Positions 21,390-33,211 of a stretch of 64,000 nt of DNA are shown one piece after another. The notes below the pieces were generated by a model. It was not told where the DNA came from. It saw nothing but the letters and a program-made list of their open reading frames with translations, and ran no database searches. The DNA lies in the NCBI RefSeq assembly GCF_019320115.1, contig NC_089593.1:11623908-11687907 (forward strand). The letters run 5' to 3'. The stretch comes from Miscanthus floridulus. Taxonomy: Eukaryota; Streptophyta; Magnoliopsida; Poales; Poaceae. The translations under genes and the position numbers were made by a program. Every line of letters begins with the position of its first letter. Positions within the stretch are counted from its first letter, which is position 1.

Positions 21390-22430
21390 GTTGATTGTCG
21401 CACCAAAATGATGTCCACTTTTTAGTCTTTTTAGTTGCGAGAGACAAATAAAAGAGGGGACCATCTTTTGACAAACATAAAGAAATAGTTATCCATCTGG
21501 TCAGCTTTCATCCTTCTTGTTTCATCGAACCTCCATGTTTATTCTCCCATACATGATAGAAAAAAATAAATTCAGAAATTCTCGTAGTAAACAGAAATAT
21601 TTGGCAATTAATTTGGTAGACTCATATGGTCATCACCATAATTAGTCATTGGACCTATTCTCTTTAAAAATTTACCTATCTCTACCATTATGAAAAATAC
21701 ATAAAGTTATCTCTAATTTTGCATCTAACTACCAATTTATGTAAAAGATAATTTAAAAATTGCAAAATTATATATAAATTACCCACCTCTATTGTCATAA
21801 AATAGAATTTAAACTAACCCTCTAAATTTGCATATAAATTACTTACATGTGCCATCATATAATATATTTTAAATAACCCACATCTTTGTATCTATTGACC
21901 GGTTTGTACCATTATGAAATATAATTTAATATAATCCCTAATATCTTTTATAATTTAATATAACCCATATCTTTGTATCTAATGACCTGCTTAGATATTG
22001 TTTGCCTATGGATGCACTCCATATGCCAGGTCATGTGGTAGATCACAGATGTGATACTCCCATTGAGTCCTTTGTAGTCCACTCCCCGTATGTAGAACAA
22101 GTAGAACCCGGTTGCGAGGGAAGTCTTTGCTCTGTTCTTGATTTTCCTTAGTAATGTTTCTTATACATAGATGAAGAGTCATTATGCTATACATGATTGT
22201 ATATGTTCTAGGGTATACAAAAGACTTAGTAAATAAGAAATGACATAAGAATTCAATCTCTAAACTAATCTCCTGTCTAGCCTTAGTATAACAATGAGTA
22301 GTCTATTTCTATCTCTGGGTGTTATCAATATTTACACTTATCATTTATTTATTATTGGCTTACCCCTGTTAGAGTATGTGTTATGTGATTGATTCTATCA
22401 TAAGTAATGCATACTTGTTCATCGTCTCTA
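21390..22430. other. AT-rich degraded sequence, no gene seen
   Basis: Contains loosely repeated blocks (tatctttgtatcta near 21890 and 21970; AATTACCCACCTCTAT-like). No coding sequence or element ends are recognised. The same sequence recurs in copy 2 at about 33529-34569. Confidence 0.4.
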
Positions 22431-22797
22431 GCCACCCCATAGCTCCTCTCTGGTAAAATATAAATAACGATACCTACAATACTCCTGGTAAAATGCTACA
22501 ATGGTATAATTATCTGTGTGTTTGTGGATTCTTTCTATTCATATCTTAATATTCTTTCTAGTCACATGAAATGATAAGATAACTACTCAGTAGTAATGCT
22601 AAGTAATCCTAACAACCACTTTTAGCTTCAACACTGGGGATGACAACCTAGTACAAATAAGCTAGAGGTGTATGTAATTAGTAAGTGACTACCAAAACAA
22701 GTGTCAAGTTAATAAATACCATCAAGCATTTCTGGTGTAATTGCTAGGGATAGATTTCAAATTCTATTCTTGGTAGTGACGCTAAGAAATGTCAACA
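22430..22797 (+). repeat. Old Athila-like LTR end, plus orientation
   Basis: GGTAAAATATAAATAACGAT followed by an ACTCCTGG...GTGCTTGTGGAT-like series matches the Athila-type LTR at 11108-12429 in inverse orientation, with many changes and small insertions. It ends GTCAACA at 22797 and holds the same internal primer-site relic (near 22727-22745). No internal element follows, so it is a solo or broken LTR. Confidence 0.6.
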
Positions 22798-24186
22798 GTG
22801 TATCTAATTATTCTATCGCATAAAAGTTAAGCAACTTAGGTTCCAATCCAACTCTAGCATGACAATTTTAAGAATGTAAAGATATGAATTGAATTTCTCA
22901 AAGTAAATTACTAAAGTAAAGAGGGAAAGGAACACGGTGATGTTTTTCTGAGGTATCGAAGAGTCGCCACTCCCCACTAGTCCTCGTTGGAGCACCCGTG
23001 CAAGGGTGTAGCTCCTCTTTGATCCGCGCAAGGACCAAGTGCTCTCTACGGGCTAATTCTTTGACACTCCGTCATGGTGAATCGCCCACAACTGCTCACA
23101 AAGCCGACTTGGGTCATCCACAAGCTCTCTAGAAGATCACCAAGCTCCCAATCACCACCAAGATGTCTAGGTGATGGCGATCGCTAAGAGTAACAAGCAC
23201 AAACTCTCACTCGACCCTCACAAGGCTAATGAGATGAGTGGATGCACACTTGCTACTCCCTATGCACTAATGAGGTCTTTAATCTTGGATTAGCAAATCT
23301 CAATGACCCTCACTAGGCTCTTACACTTTCTTACACTCCAAAGGTGTTTCTCGGCTCAACAAATGAGCAAGAGACTTCCCATGGACGAGTAGAGAAAGTA
23401 TTTATACACCTCAAACAAAACAAGTCGTTGGGAGGCTGAGTCAGCACTCTGCGGGCTGACCGGACGCTCCGATCAAGGTGACCAGATGCTTCGGTCAGTT
23501 CAACATGCCTCTTTGTCAAAGAGAGCCATTAAGTTCTGACTGGACTCTGAGCAGCGTTCGGTCAGCACCCACCGGACGCGTCCGGTCGAGAAAAACCCTC
23601 TCTGGTGCATCTCTGTTGTCGACCGGACATAGACCCCCAGCGTCTAGTGCTCTTCCACTCCACGTCCGGTTAGTACCAGACGGCTGCCTTTGATCAAATA
23701 AACTGACCGAACACACCCTCTAGCGTTTGGTCACAACCAGACCAGCGTCCGGTTAATTATTTGACCCTCCATTCACTTCTAATTCAAAATCCTACGTGAA
23801 TGAAGTTACCTCCAATTGATATAAGGGCTTCACCTGAGCTACCTAGTTCTAAGTTTGACAAGTGTGCACCACACCTAAATCATTAGGCTCACCTAGGTCA
23901 AGCTACTAGTCCATACTCCCCTTAATAGTACGGCTAAAGGAAAAACAAAGTCCTAAACTACTCTAAGTATCTCTCCAACTTCAAATAACACTTAGAACTA
24001 GTCCGTCCTTAACCTTGTCGTCCATCCTTTGAAAACCGAATCGAATTCCGGCGACGGGGGCTTGAAAACCATAATTGCCCAATCAATTGCTATTGCCATG
24101 ACCTAACTCATAATGCCTCTGCAAACCACACGTTAGTCGTAATAATCTCGTGTCGTCATTAATCACCGAAACCCAACTAAAGGCCT
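22798..24186. other. Retrotransposon-like sequence, class uncertain
   Basis: GC-moderate sequence with many CCGGACGC/TCCGGTC motifs (23450-23760, including the palindromic CCGGACGCGTCCGG near 23570) and a run of short direct phrases, resembling grass LTR sequences. No protein-coding region or LTR ends found. Confidence 0.4.
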
Positions 24187-24522
24187 AAATGCTTTCAAGA
24201 TTCATCATCTCGAAACATAGTTTCACAAAATTATATATTGACTATATTTTATAAATATTTTGTAGCAAAAACTAATGGTTAAAGTTGTTTTTTAGAGACC
24301 GTGTCGTCGTCCAAAACGAGGAAACCAGAGGGAGTAGCGTGCAGTGAGGGAAAAGTGATTAAAAAGGGGGCCAATACTATTATGTGCTTTACCAGCACAG
24401 GAATAATATTGCAGAGTTCCTCGCTCTCTGATCTGATGATGCTGCTTCCTGCTGATGCGAAAGAGGGTCACAGGCTCACAGCACAGTGATGGTTACAGAC
24501 TGTGCAGCAACAAGTTGATAAG

Positions 24523-24796
24523 GGCCATGTTTAGTTGGCCACAAAGTTGGCGCCCCCTAAAATCCCGAGATACTGTAGCACATTGTAGCATTTCGCTTGT
24601 ATTTGGTAATAATTGTCCAATCGTTGACTAATTAGGCTCAAAACGTTCGTCTCGTAAAGTACAATCAAACTGTGCAATTAGTTTTTGATTTCGTCAACAT
24701 TTAGTACTCCATGCATGTACCGCAAGTTTGATGTGACGGAAAATCTTCTTTTTGCATAGTGTCAAAGTTAGGAATTTAGTGGAACTAAACATGGCC
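24523..24796. mobile_element. MITE, 274 bp, empty site known
   Basis: The ends GGCCATGTTTAGTT and AACTAAACATGGCC are perfect 14-bp inverted repeats, flanked by AAG on both sides. The paralogous right copy of repeat X reads GATAAGGCTTAGCC without the insert, proving a precise 3-bp target duplication. It shares the GAGACGAA-type core with the neighbouring Tourist-like MITEs. Confidence 0.85.
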
Positions 24797-24934
24797 AAGG
24801 CTTAGCCGGCAGCCCTACTTACTCGTACATGCTATTGTCGAGAATCATGCAAAGTTAATAAGGCTAGGTGTGGTAGGTGAGGTGAGGACGCATGGAAAAC
24901 GAAAGCAAGCAAACAGGGCATGGGGCATGGCTTA

Positions 24935-25176
24935 GGCCCTGTTTAGATCCTACCCAAAATCCAAAAATTTTCAAGATTCCCCGTCACATCAAATCTTGCG
25001 GCATATGCATGGAGTATTAAATGTAGGTAAAAAGAATGACTAATTGCACAGTTTGCCCGTAATTGGCGAGACGAATCTTTTAAGCCTAAATAGTCCATAA
25101 TTGGACAATTTTTGCCAAATACAAACGAAAATGCTACAGTAGCCAAAAGCCAAAAATTTCGCATCGAAACGGGGCC
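24935..25176. mobile_element. Tourist-like MITE, 242 bp, TTA target site
   Basis: It starts GGCCCTGTTTAGATCC and ends CGAAACGGGGCC, flanked by TTA/TTA. The unoccupied paralogous site near 28290 reads GGCTTAATTTGG. The TTA duplication fits PIF/Harbinger-type MITEs. Confidence 0.88.
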
Positions 25177-25474
25177 TTAATTCGTTGTAGCGTTTACTCC
25201 GCAGCTGTCTGTTTGCATCGATGACATGAGCTCTGCATCTGCACCCCAAAGCGCTACCGGAGATTGGGCATGCTGTGCGCCACGGTGTGGACCTCCTCGT
25301 GCTGGGACGCGCGCCTTCCATGGGGTGCATCACCTGCCGGATCGGAGCCCGAACAGGGACCAATTGCAGGGCTTGCCGATCGAACGCCTCCAGGGCGCGA
25401 GGCCCGGTCTTATTTCATGCAGATTGATACATGCGAAGAAGATCGGGGCTTAGTAGATAAGTACCTAGGCTTAG

Positions 25475-27826
25475 ATGAGCCACAACGAAATGACCGTTGA
25501 GAGCTGCTTGGGAGGCGACCCTGAGGACCTCGACGACGTTGAAGACAACGACGCCGGCGACCACAAAGGCGGTGCAGAGCTCACTGAAGATCGGCGTTTT
25601 CGCGTTGCTAAAGACACCGACAACAGCCTTACGGGATATAGGGCAGTCGTTGAGAGGATTTTGGAGGACGACATCATGGTTCCACAAGTCGAGCTCGATC
25701 CCCCCGAAGGTCGACGAGTCCACGTCTTCGACGACTACAACGGCGAGCAGGAGTTAGTGGACGGCACAGGCAATGGCCAGATCACTGATTCAGTCGCTGC
25801 TGCTCCTGGAGACAGAGGGTGGTGGAGACCATTCGCACGGCGACCTCGCAACCCGGCGGTCTTGGATCTTCACCAGCGAGGGGTGGAGGTAAGCTTGTCT
25901 GGAGATTTGGTAAAAGGGGATGGGACGGAGGATGAGGACAGCGGATGGAAATCCGTTGGTGATCGTGGTGATCGATCTGTATCTGATCCCGCGATAGACC
26001 TCCGTCCCATAGGAGTAAAGTCCAAATTCTGGGCGTCGACGGACGACGATGATTCCGATGAGGAGGTTGTAGCTCACTCGCCCTATACGCTGGATTTAGT
26101 AAGACATGCAGCAGTCCATTGTTTCACCAAGGATACACTGTACGAGGCAGAGTTGGCGTTGCAAGATTCATCGGTTAACCGGCGGGTAGAGCAACCAGTA
26201 ACTCCAGCGTCGATGAATTCGAAGGTCGAGCTTGCACGTAACATCATGAAGGCGTTAATTGACGTTCGTCGGCCGGTGAGGACACCTTGGGTACCGTTTA
26301 GTTCCTAAAATTTTGCAAAATTTTTCAAGATTTCCCGTCACATCGAATCTTTGGACGCATGCATGAAGCATTAAATATAAATAAAAAATAAAACTTATTA
26401 CACAGTTTAGACGAAATTCACGAGACGAATCTTTTAAGCCTAATTAGACTATGATTGGACATTAATTGCCAAATAACAACGAAAGTGCTACCGTATCCTT
26501 TTCAAAAAAAAAATTCGTCAACAAAACAAGGCCTTGGTCGGGCAGGTTGCCGCGACCGAGGAAGTCACCGGCGATGACCCTTGGAGATTGTGCAGTGAAG
26601 GTCAGGCGCGGCCAACAGCAGGTGACGAGGGGCACTTTTGCCGAGGTTTTGTGATCTTCACCACCATCAGCGACGCTGGAGACGTCAAGGCTCCGTAGTG
26701 ATCGAACATCTATGACTCGAATTTAAAACGTTCCTGATCCGGTTTCATCGCTGCAGTCCCGATCCGAACTAGCTGCAGGGACATCCGAAATAGCTGCAGG
26801 GTGGTGCGCGCGGCGGCCGCCATGGCTATGATGCTGCGTACGACTATAATTACCACAACAACGACGACACACACTTCAATGGTCCAGGCTTCTACCCCAA
26901 TCTCAGGGCTCATCCACCAAACTATGGCCTCAGATGGGAATATGAGCGGGGACGAAGGGGACGGTACGGAGGTAATGGAGCTCGTGGGTGGAACGGTGGC
27001 TACCGACAGGCTCGCACCTATCATCGGTAGCGGATGCCACCTCAAGCGCCATCGCAACAACATGTGCCACGGCAGCAGCATATGCCTCCGCAGCAGCTTG
27101 TGCCTCAACCACCAGCACGCGCCACCGCAGCATGTGCCTCAAGCATCTTCGCAGCAGCACGTGCCACCGCTGTAGCATGTTTCAACACAGCAGCATGTAC
27201 CGAATCCCTCTCAGATCCTGATGCAGCAATCAGTGAATCAGCAGCAGTATACATCTCAAGCTCCTCCAGCGGGATCCGCCACGGTGGCTCAGACTTCATC
27301 AGCACAGTCGGGACTGGGTTTGAAGCAGCAGCATGGTCCCAATGTCGAGCAGCAGCAGCTAACAGGAAAGGGGGCAGCAGAACATGGTGTCAACGCAAAT
27401 ATGATGCAAGGATCACAAATTTTGTAGGGCTCTTCTTCGGCTGCTGGACCAGGTGATGGGCGAGTTGGGAACTCAATAATAGAAACAACAAATGTGGGTG
27501 CTGCGGGTGGGACTCAGAAGACAGTCACCATTAAAATTTGCAGAAGGTGTGGAGTGAAAGGCCACCTGATGTTCGAGTGCACAGCGATAGTGTATTGTGA
27601 AATTTGCAGAAGCTCCGATCATGCCATGAGTCGGTGCTCGATTCTCAAGCAACCTAAACCAGTAGCCCAGTTGGTTGGTCAAGCGGCGGATGCACTGGCT
27701 GGTTTTCACATTCCACATGCACCAATTCAGCCGACAAAGCGAGATTCGAGAATGGCTTTGATCTCGACTTCCGGTAAAAATCTGACAGAGGAGGATGTTG
27801 CTGTTTTTTTATGTGTATTGGCCTAG
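25475..27826 (+). pseudogene. Gag-like zinc-knuckle protein pseudogene (copy 1)
   Basis: The first part (25475-26290) is open for about 270 codons: acidic, with WWRPFARRPRNPAVLDL and SPYTLDLVRHAAVH. A MITE (26290-26533) interrupts it. Reading across the MITE-free site restores the frame up to a stop at 26654. Further on, in other frames, come an Arg/Gly-rich stretch (RGRRGRYGGNG), His/Gln/Pro-rich repeats of a QQHVP type (about 27034-27290), and finally a zinc knuckle CRRCGVKGHLMFEC with a second Cys/His cluster CEICRSSDHAMSRC (27536-27650), followed by IPHAPI...SRMALI to 27826. This resembles a transposon-derived gag-like family common in grasses. Several stops make it a pseudogene. Confidence 0.65.
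26290..26533. mobile_element. MITE inside the gag-like ORF, 244 bp
   Basis: The ends GGTACCGTTTAGTTCC and ACAAAACAAGGCC are imperfect inverted repeats, flanked by TTG/TTG. Same family as 24935-25176 (shared core ACGAGACGAATCTTTTAAGC). Removing it together with one TTG joins the reading frame, so it inserted into a coding region. Confidence 0.82.
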
Positions 27827-28590
27827 ATGCTTTCAAGATTCATCATCTCGAAACGTAGTTTCACAAAATTATATATTGACTATATTTTATAGCAAAAATT
27901 AATGGTCAATGTTGTTTTTTAGAGACCGTGTCGTTGTCCAAAACGAGGAAACCAGAGGGAGTACGTAGCGTGCAGCGAGGGAAAAGTGATTAAAAAGGGG
28001 ACCAATACTATTATGTGCTTTACCAGCACAGGAAGCATATTGCAGAGGTCATCGCTCTCTGATCTGATGCTGCTGCTTCCTGCTGATTGGAAAGAGGGTC
28101 ACAGGCTCACAGCGCAGTGATGGTTACAGACCGTGCAGCAACAAGTTGATAAGGCTTAGCCGGCAGCCCTACTTACTCGTACATGCTATTGTCGAGAATC
28201 ATGCAAAGTTAATAAGGCTAGGTGTGGTAGGTGAGGTGAGGACGCATGGAAAACGAAAGCAAGCAAACAGGGCATGGCCGCATGGGGCATGGCTTAATTT
28301 GGTGTAGCGTTTACTCCGTAGCTGTCTGTTTGCATCGACGACATGAGCTCTGCATCTGTACCCCAAAGCGCTGCCGGAGCTTGGGCATGCTGCGCGCCAC
28401 GGTGTGGACCTCCGCGTGCTGGGACGCGCCTTCCATGGGGTGCATCACCCGCCGGATCGGAGCCCGAACAGGGACCAATTGCAGGGCTTGCCGATCGAAC
28501 GCCTCCAGGGCGCGAGCCCCGGTCTTCATTCATGCAGATTGATATATATGTGAAGATCGGGGCTTAGTAGATAAGTAGCTAGGCTTAGAT
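27825..28590. repeat. Repeat X, right copy (no MITEs)
   Basis: Counterpart of 24187-25470. It runs without a break into the 3' flank of the methyltransferase gene. It provides the empty sites for two MITEs. No protein recognised in it. Confidence 0.8.
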
Positions 28591-28705
28591 AAACGAGAAA
28601 AAAATGGATGGCATGTTATTCGTGGGAGAGGAGATACAAATTACTTGCTCGTCCGTCTAATATATCTCACGCAGGACAAGGAAGATCGAGCATGCAACAT
28701 CACAC

Positions 28706-29753
28706 TCACTCGTCGGCCCTCGGGGTGCCTGCGAGCAGGAAGGCCTTGTAGGTCAGCTTTCGCACCAGCGACGCCCCTCCCCACGCTTCCTCCAGCTGCT
28801 TCACGACGCGTTCCCCCAGCAGGTCCACGCCCTGCTTCTTCGCCGATGTCACCACCGCCGATGACCTCAACATGGCGATGAGGCCCTCGAACGACATCTC
28901 GTGCTCCATGTCGAGGCTCGCCGGCTCTCCTTCCTTGCCAAGTCCGATGTCGTCGAAGGGGAACGGCAGGTCCCGGTATCCTCCAATGCAGTACCTGCAT
29001 ATCACAATCTTACTGAGTCTGACAAAATCCATTCACATAGTACATAGTAGCTAGTATATATGCACGTGTTCAGGAAGCAGGAAGGAGCAACAGGTGGCGT
29101 ACTGAGCTCGGGGGTCCCGGTAAGGCACCGTTGTGTCGAAGAAGCGCGCCAGCATGTCGTCCACGTCCACGGGGCTCAAGCGGTAGTTGTAGCCCCAGAC
29201 GGCGATCACCCCGCCGGGCCTCCGCAGGACGCGGCGCGCGACGCCATAGAACGACGGGAGGTCGAACCAGTGCACGGCCTGTGCCACGGTGATGAGGTCC
29301 ACGCTGGCCTCACCGCCCAGCATGGCAACGAGGTCATCCTCCGCCTCCGGTCCTGTGTCGGGGGTGTGCAGGTACCGGACCTTGGGGTGTGGAGCGGCGT
29401 GTCGCAGCTGGTCCGCGGACACATCCGTGGCCACCACGCTGTCGTAGTGCTCCGCGACCTGCACAAATTAAATAAACATACATACGTATATATGTATATG
29501 TACTCCTGTCTCTTATATATGAAGAGATTGATCGTCGAAGACGCTTTGATTTGTGGAGATCAGATTGGAGCAGAGCAGAGCAGGGACGACGCGATCAACT
29601 TACACCGATGGCTGCCTGCCCATTGCCAGAGCCGACGTCCCAAGCGCGGCGGTGGTCAACAGTCAGAGCCGCGAGCTTGGCAAACAGATCCTTCGGGTAG
29701 GCTGGCCGAGCCGCGGCGTACACGGCAGCCTGCTCGCTGAATAGCCCAGCCAT
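28706..29753 (-). CDS. SAM-dependent methyltransferase (copy 1), 3 exons
   Basis: Exons on the minus strand: 29753-29604, 29458-29103, 28994-28706. They join in phase (150+356+289 = 795 nt) to give 264 aa. Introns start GTAAGT and GTACGC and end GTGCAG and ATGCAG. The protein is a class I methyltransferase of the Methyltransf_11 type: motif I WDVGSGNGQ (about residues 39-47), acidic loop VVATDVSADQL, then DLITVAQAVHWFDLP and PGGVIAVWGYNY. The C-terminal SFEGLIAMLRS and VVKQLEEAWGG blocks are typical of a plant subgroup related to yeast trans-aconitate/Crg1 methyltransferases. The substrate is unknown; the cytosol is likely as there is no signal peptide. The start at 29753 (MAGLFSEQAA) fits relatives; an upstream Met at 29813 would add 20 unconserved residues. 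An identical-looking copy lies at 47760-48807. Confidence 0.88.
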
Positions 29754-29845
29754 CTGGTCTAGGCCCCGAGACCCCAACAATGGAACACGGAAGAGTGGGA
29801 GACAACTGCCCAACCGCGAACCTCTCTTTTAATTTGGCTGCCAGC

Positions 29846-29857
29846 TACGTGACGTCT
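29846..29857 (-). promoter_or_regulatory. ACGT-core elements upstream of the methyltransferase
   Basis: TACGTGACGTC, about 95 bp upstream of the start codon, combines a G-box/ABRE-like TACGTG with a TGACGTC element, binding motifs for bZIP factors. Presence is seen; a role in stress or hormone response is inference. The copy-2 counterpart is at about 48900-48911. Confidence 0.4.
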
Positions 29858-29859
29858 AG

Positions 29860-30823
29860 ATCTGGCCGCGGAGGCACTTAAGAAGAGCAGGGTTTATAGC
29901 CAACCTAATGCTAATGTGGAGGAGAGATATAAGAGCTTGGCTCTCATGCAAGCACCAAGCTGGGCACGGAAGTATAGGTGTTAGTGGGTCTAAGTAGTAA
30001 GTGTTGTGAGGAAGAATAAGGGAGAGATACTTTTTAAAGATAAATAGGAGACACTTATTATATAACATGACTCTTATATCTTGTCTTATAGCAAGTAACT
30101 TGGCTCTATTATTGACCTGTTCTAAAAAAAAAAAATTAGTAGTTCTGATGAAAGTAGTACGGCGAACAAGACGGCGACCGCAGCATGGTGTCACATTTAG
30201 GGCCTGTATACGAGCCTGGCTGATTGGCTAAAGCTAATTTTTACTAGCAAGTTAAAAGTCAAGCTAATAAATTCTTGGCTAATAATGCCGGTTCTATCTT
30301 CGAAAATGCTCGTTAACGGTGGTACATATCACGTTCATTAATCTATTAACTCAAAAATTAGATGGAAGGTTAATCTATTAACAAAATATCAGAGGCAATC
30401 TATGAACACCCAGAAACAACTTATACGTCTGTGAGACTCCACTTATATATAAAAACTAGGTTCATGCCCGTACGTTGCTACGGGACAACTAAACTTTTGT
30501 ACTAAAAACAAACGGATCGCATGATAAGATAATAATACTGTGAAATTAAATACCGACGTTGAAGTGACATTTAATTAAAAACACAAAATGACACCATGTT
30601 CTTCCTTGTTAAAGTAGATGAGAATTTTGAGTTAGCTTATGAAGCTCTTGATGCCATCCAACCTGACATGCAACAGTAGAAATTGGCCCATGCTTTGCTA
30701 CGGGCTCATAAAATTTGGACAAAAAATAATATGATGCAGAACAACAAATAAATGAATATATGTCATATGCCTAAAAAAATTGAAGGTAACGTATCATGCA
30801 GATTAACATCAAGTTTACGTAAT
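29860..30823. other. Methyltransferase 5' flank with small repeats
   Basis: Includes an AT-rich MITE-like stretch ending in an A-run near 30135, and two ATGCCCGTACGTTGCTACGGG-like motifs (about 30465 and 30690), which are common parts of grass non-autonomous elements. No gene seen. Confidence 0.4.
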
Positions 30824-32959
30824 TGTTAGAATATAATAGTAACAGCCCAGATTAGGTGTACGGCCCATTGGTCTTGTACCTTGTAACCCTAGCCTATTAG
30901 GCTATATAATGAAGGTCACCCCCCTGATTAGGGTGTGCGGTGTTATTCTACATGGTATCAGCCCTAATTACGGTCCTTTCCTTCCGCTCTCGCGCCTCCT
31001 CTGCCCGTGCGTCCTCCGTGAGGACGTGCGCCACCGCACCAGCCTGGCCGCGCGCGCACTCGCGCCGCCGCCCCTGCCCCGCGTCGTGATCGCCAGGCCG
31101 CACGCCTCCTCCAGTCGCGCCGCCACGTCGCGCGTGCGATTGCCGCTCCAGGCCGCCGCGCGGATCGCGCCGCCGCCCTGTAGCCGCGCCCATGACGTCG
31201 TCATCGAGTTCCTCCTCCACAACCGGCGCCCTCGGCTCCCAGTCGTCCGGCACCATGGGGGACTCTCTCGCTGCTCTCTTCTTCGCCGCCTACGCCTCCG
31301 TCAACGTGAAGCAGCATGTCCCCATCGCGCTCAGCCTCGAGTGCCCGAACTACTCCAAGTGGAAGGCGTTCTTCACCGCCCTCTGCGGCAAGTACGGGCT
31401 GCTCGGCCACATCGATGGCACGGCGGCCGCGCGCCCGGCTGACCCCCTGTGGTCTCAGCCTGACGCTTGCATCCGCGGCTGGATGTACGGCTCCGTCGAC
31501 GACGCCGTCCTCGACCTCGCTATGGAGCCCGATCAGGATGCGCGCGCTCTGTACGTCTCTATCGAGGCCCTGTTCCAGGCAAACAAGGAGTCCCGCGCCG
31601 TCGTCCTCGAGCAGGAGTTCCACAACCTGTCCCAGGGCGACCTCTCCATTGACGCCTACGCCCAGCAGATGAAGCGCACCGCTGATGCACTTCGGGAGGT
31701 CGGCCACACCATCTCCCCCGCGCAGCTTGTGCTCAATCTTCTGCGCGGACAACTCCCGCTTTGCCAACACCGCCGACATCATTGCCAACTCATCGCCGCT
31801 TCCCGACTTCAAGTCTGCCACCAACATGCTCCGCGTCAAGGAGCTCCGCCTTGGCACCGAGGGCAAAGAGGTCTCGGCTTCAGCTCTTGCCGCCTCCACC
31901 ACCTCCTCCTGCACTTCACCGTCCTGCCGGTCCACCTCCTTTGCACCCACCAATCGTGGGGGCGGTGGCAAGGGCAAGGGTGGCAAGGGCAAGGGTGGGC
32001 GTGGTGGCAACGGCAGCGGTGGCAGGGGCGGTGGTGGGCGCAACCAGCAGCACGGTGGTGGCTTCAGCGGGCAAGGCGGCGGCTCCGGCGGGCGTCAGGC
32101 TCCTCAGCCGGTCGGCCCTTGGGTTTGCTACAACCCTTTGGCCGTCCAGTGGCCACCTCAGCAGCAGCAGCAGTGGGGTCCGCCACCTGTGCCTCCTCCA
32201 CAGGCACACACCGCCTTCGCACCGCCTCAGTTCTCCACTGCCGGCGGTCCTCCGGCCTACGGGCCTCCAGCCAGCTGGGATCCGACCAGCTTGATCGCCG
32301 CTCTCAACCAGATGGCGGTTCAGGGTGGGTCTGTACCCTGGATCATGGACAGCGGAGCGACATCTCACATGTCCTCCAACGACGGTATTTTACTTTCCCA
32401 TCTCCCGTCGCCACCGTCCTCCATTACGGTCGGCAACGGTCAATCAATTCCTATTCTTAGTCGTGGCATTTCTCTTATTCAAATAGCTAATCGTCCTTTT
32501 CATCTTGATAATGTTCTTGTCGCTCCCCAACTCACTCGTAATCTGTTATCTGTTTGACAACTTACTCGCGACAATAACTGTTCAATTGAGTTTGACGCCT
32601 CTGGTTTTTCTGTTAAGGATCTACAGACCAAGACGGTCCTCCTTCGGTGCAATAGCAACGGGGACCTCTACACCATTCCACATCGCATGCCACCTCGCTG
32701 CCATGTCGCCGTCGTTTCCCCGAAGCTGTGGCACTTCCGCCTTGGTCATCCTGCACCTGCCGTCGTCACTACTCTAAATACGCTATCAGCTATCCAGTGT
32801 AATAAAGCAGCTCGCCGTCTTTGTCATGCCTGTCAGCTAGGCAAACACGCTAGGCTGCCATTTGCTAGTTCCGTTTCTAGTACATCTGCACCTTTTGAAC
32901 TTGTTCACTGTGATGTGGACCTGCTCTAGCGTGCCGGCACGGCTGAGTGTCATTCTACG
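30824..32959 (+). mobile_element. Short-LTR copia element, 5' part only (copy 1)
   Basis: 129-bp 5' LTR (30824-30952), then a TGGTATCAGC primer site for initiator tRNA-Met, gag in two frames (31192 to about 31745, then 31750-32557; a shared frameshift near 31745), a GRGGGG-rich linker, the protease motif MDSGATSHM (near 32346), then a stop at 32557 and the gag-pre-integrase region (LWHFRLGHPAP, CHACQLGKH). The element is cut at the duplication junction 32959. GTAAT precedes the LTR, matching the GTAAT after the 3' LTR at 52890. Gag type suggests the Ale lineage. Confidence 0.85.
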
Positions 32960-32962
32960 CCT

Positions 32963-33211
32963 TTTAGTGAGGATGGGTTGTAGGACTATCGAGACAGCCG
33001 TGATGGAGGTGTTTGCAAGACACAGCTGGAGTTTTAGCAATAGAATTGCTCTTTAGTTTTTTTGTCCTACTGAAACTTTGTTGGTTTTATGGCTCAAAAC
33101 TTTGGTTTTGAGGTTCCCTGAAACTTCTTACGCGTGCTTGTAATAACGAACAACCATATGCATTAATCGATGCAGAAGCTGGGATATTAATATATTCCCT
33201 TTTCTAAAAAA
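32963..33211 (+). mobile_element. LINE 3' remnant (copy 2)
   Basis: Duplicate of 20824-21072, only the last part of the zf-RVT frame and the 3' UTR. It lies directly after the duplication junction. Confidence 0.8.

Larger units (their letters stand above)
24187..25470. repeat. ~765-bp repeat X, left copy, carrying two MITEs
   Basis: Without the MITEs at 24523-24796 and 24935-25176 this matches 27825-28590 at roughly 95 percent. The two copies flank the zinc-knuckle pseudogene. The right copy is continuous with the 3' flank of the methyltransferase gene, so the left copy is probably a piece of an older duplicated methyltransferase locus. Confidence 0.8.
20821..32959 (+). repeat. 12.14-kb tandem duplication, copy 1
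   Basis: This segment recurs head-to-tail as 32960-52013. The offset is 12139 up to a T-run near 24294 (six T here, five in copy 2), then 12138, and 19054 after the copia insertion in copy 2. The junction at 32958-32962 joins copia-derived sequence to LINE-derived sequence with a 2-bp CG overlap. I noticed only about six single-base differences between the copies over the unit. Confidence 0.92.

Noticed and set aside
25205..25460. Possible coding exon in repeat X (minus strand, VPVRAPIRQVMHP)
   Set aside because: Similar in the copies but different frames are equally open; no family recognised, so it is left as repeat sequence.
27034..27456. Gln/His/Ala-rich frames as independent proteins
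   Set aside because: Shifted readings of CAG-rich repeats inside the zinc-knuckle pseudogene.
29060..29740. 226-codon plus-strand frame
   Set aside because: Antisense to exons of the methyltransferase gene; a shadow of its GC-rich codons.
31201..32043. 280-codon minus-strand frame
   Set aside because: Antisense to copia gag; mirrors its Gly- and Pro-rich linker.
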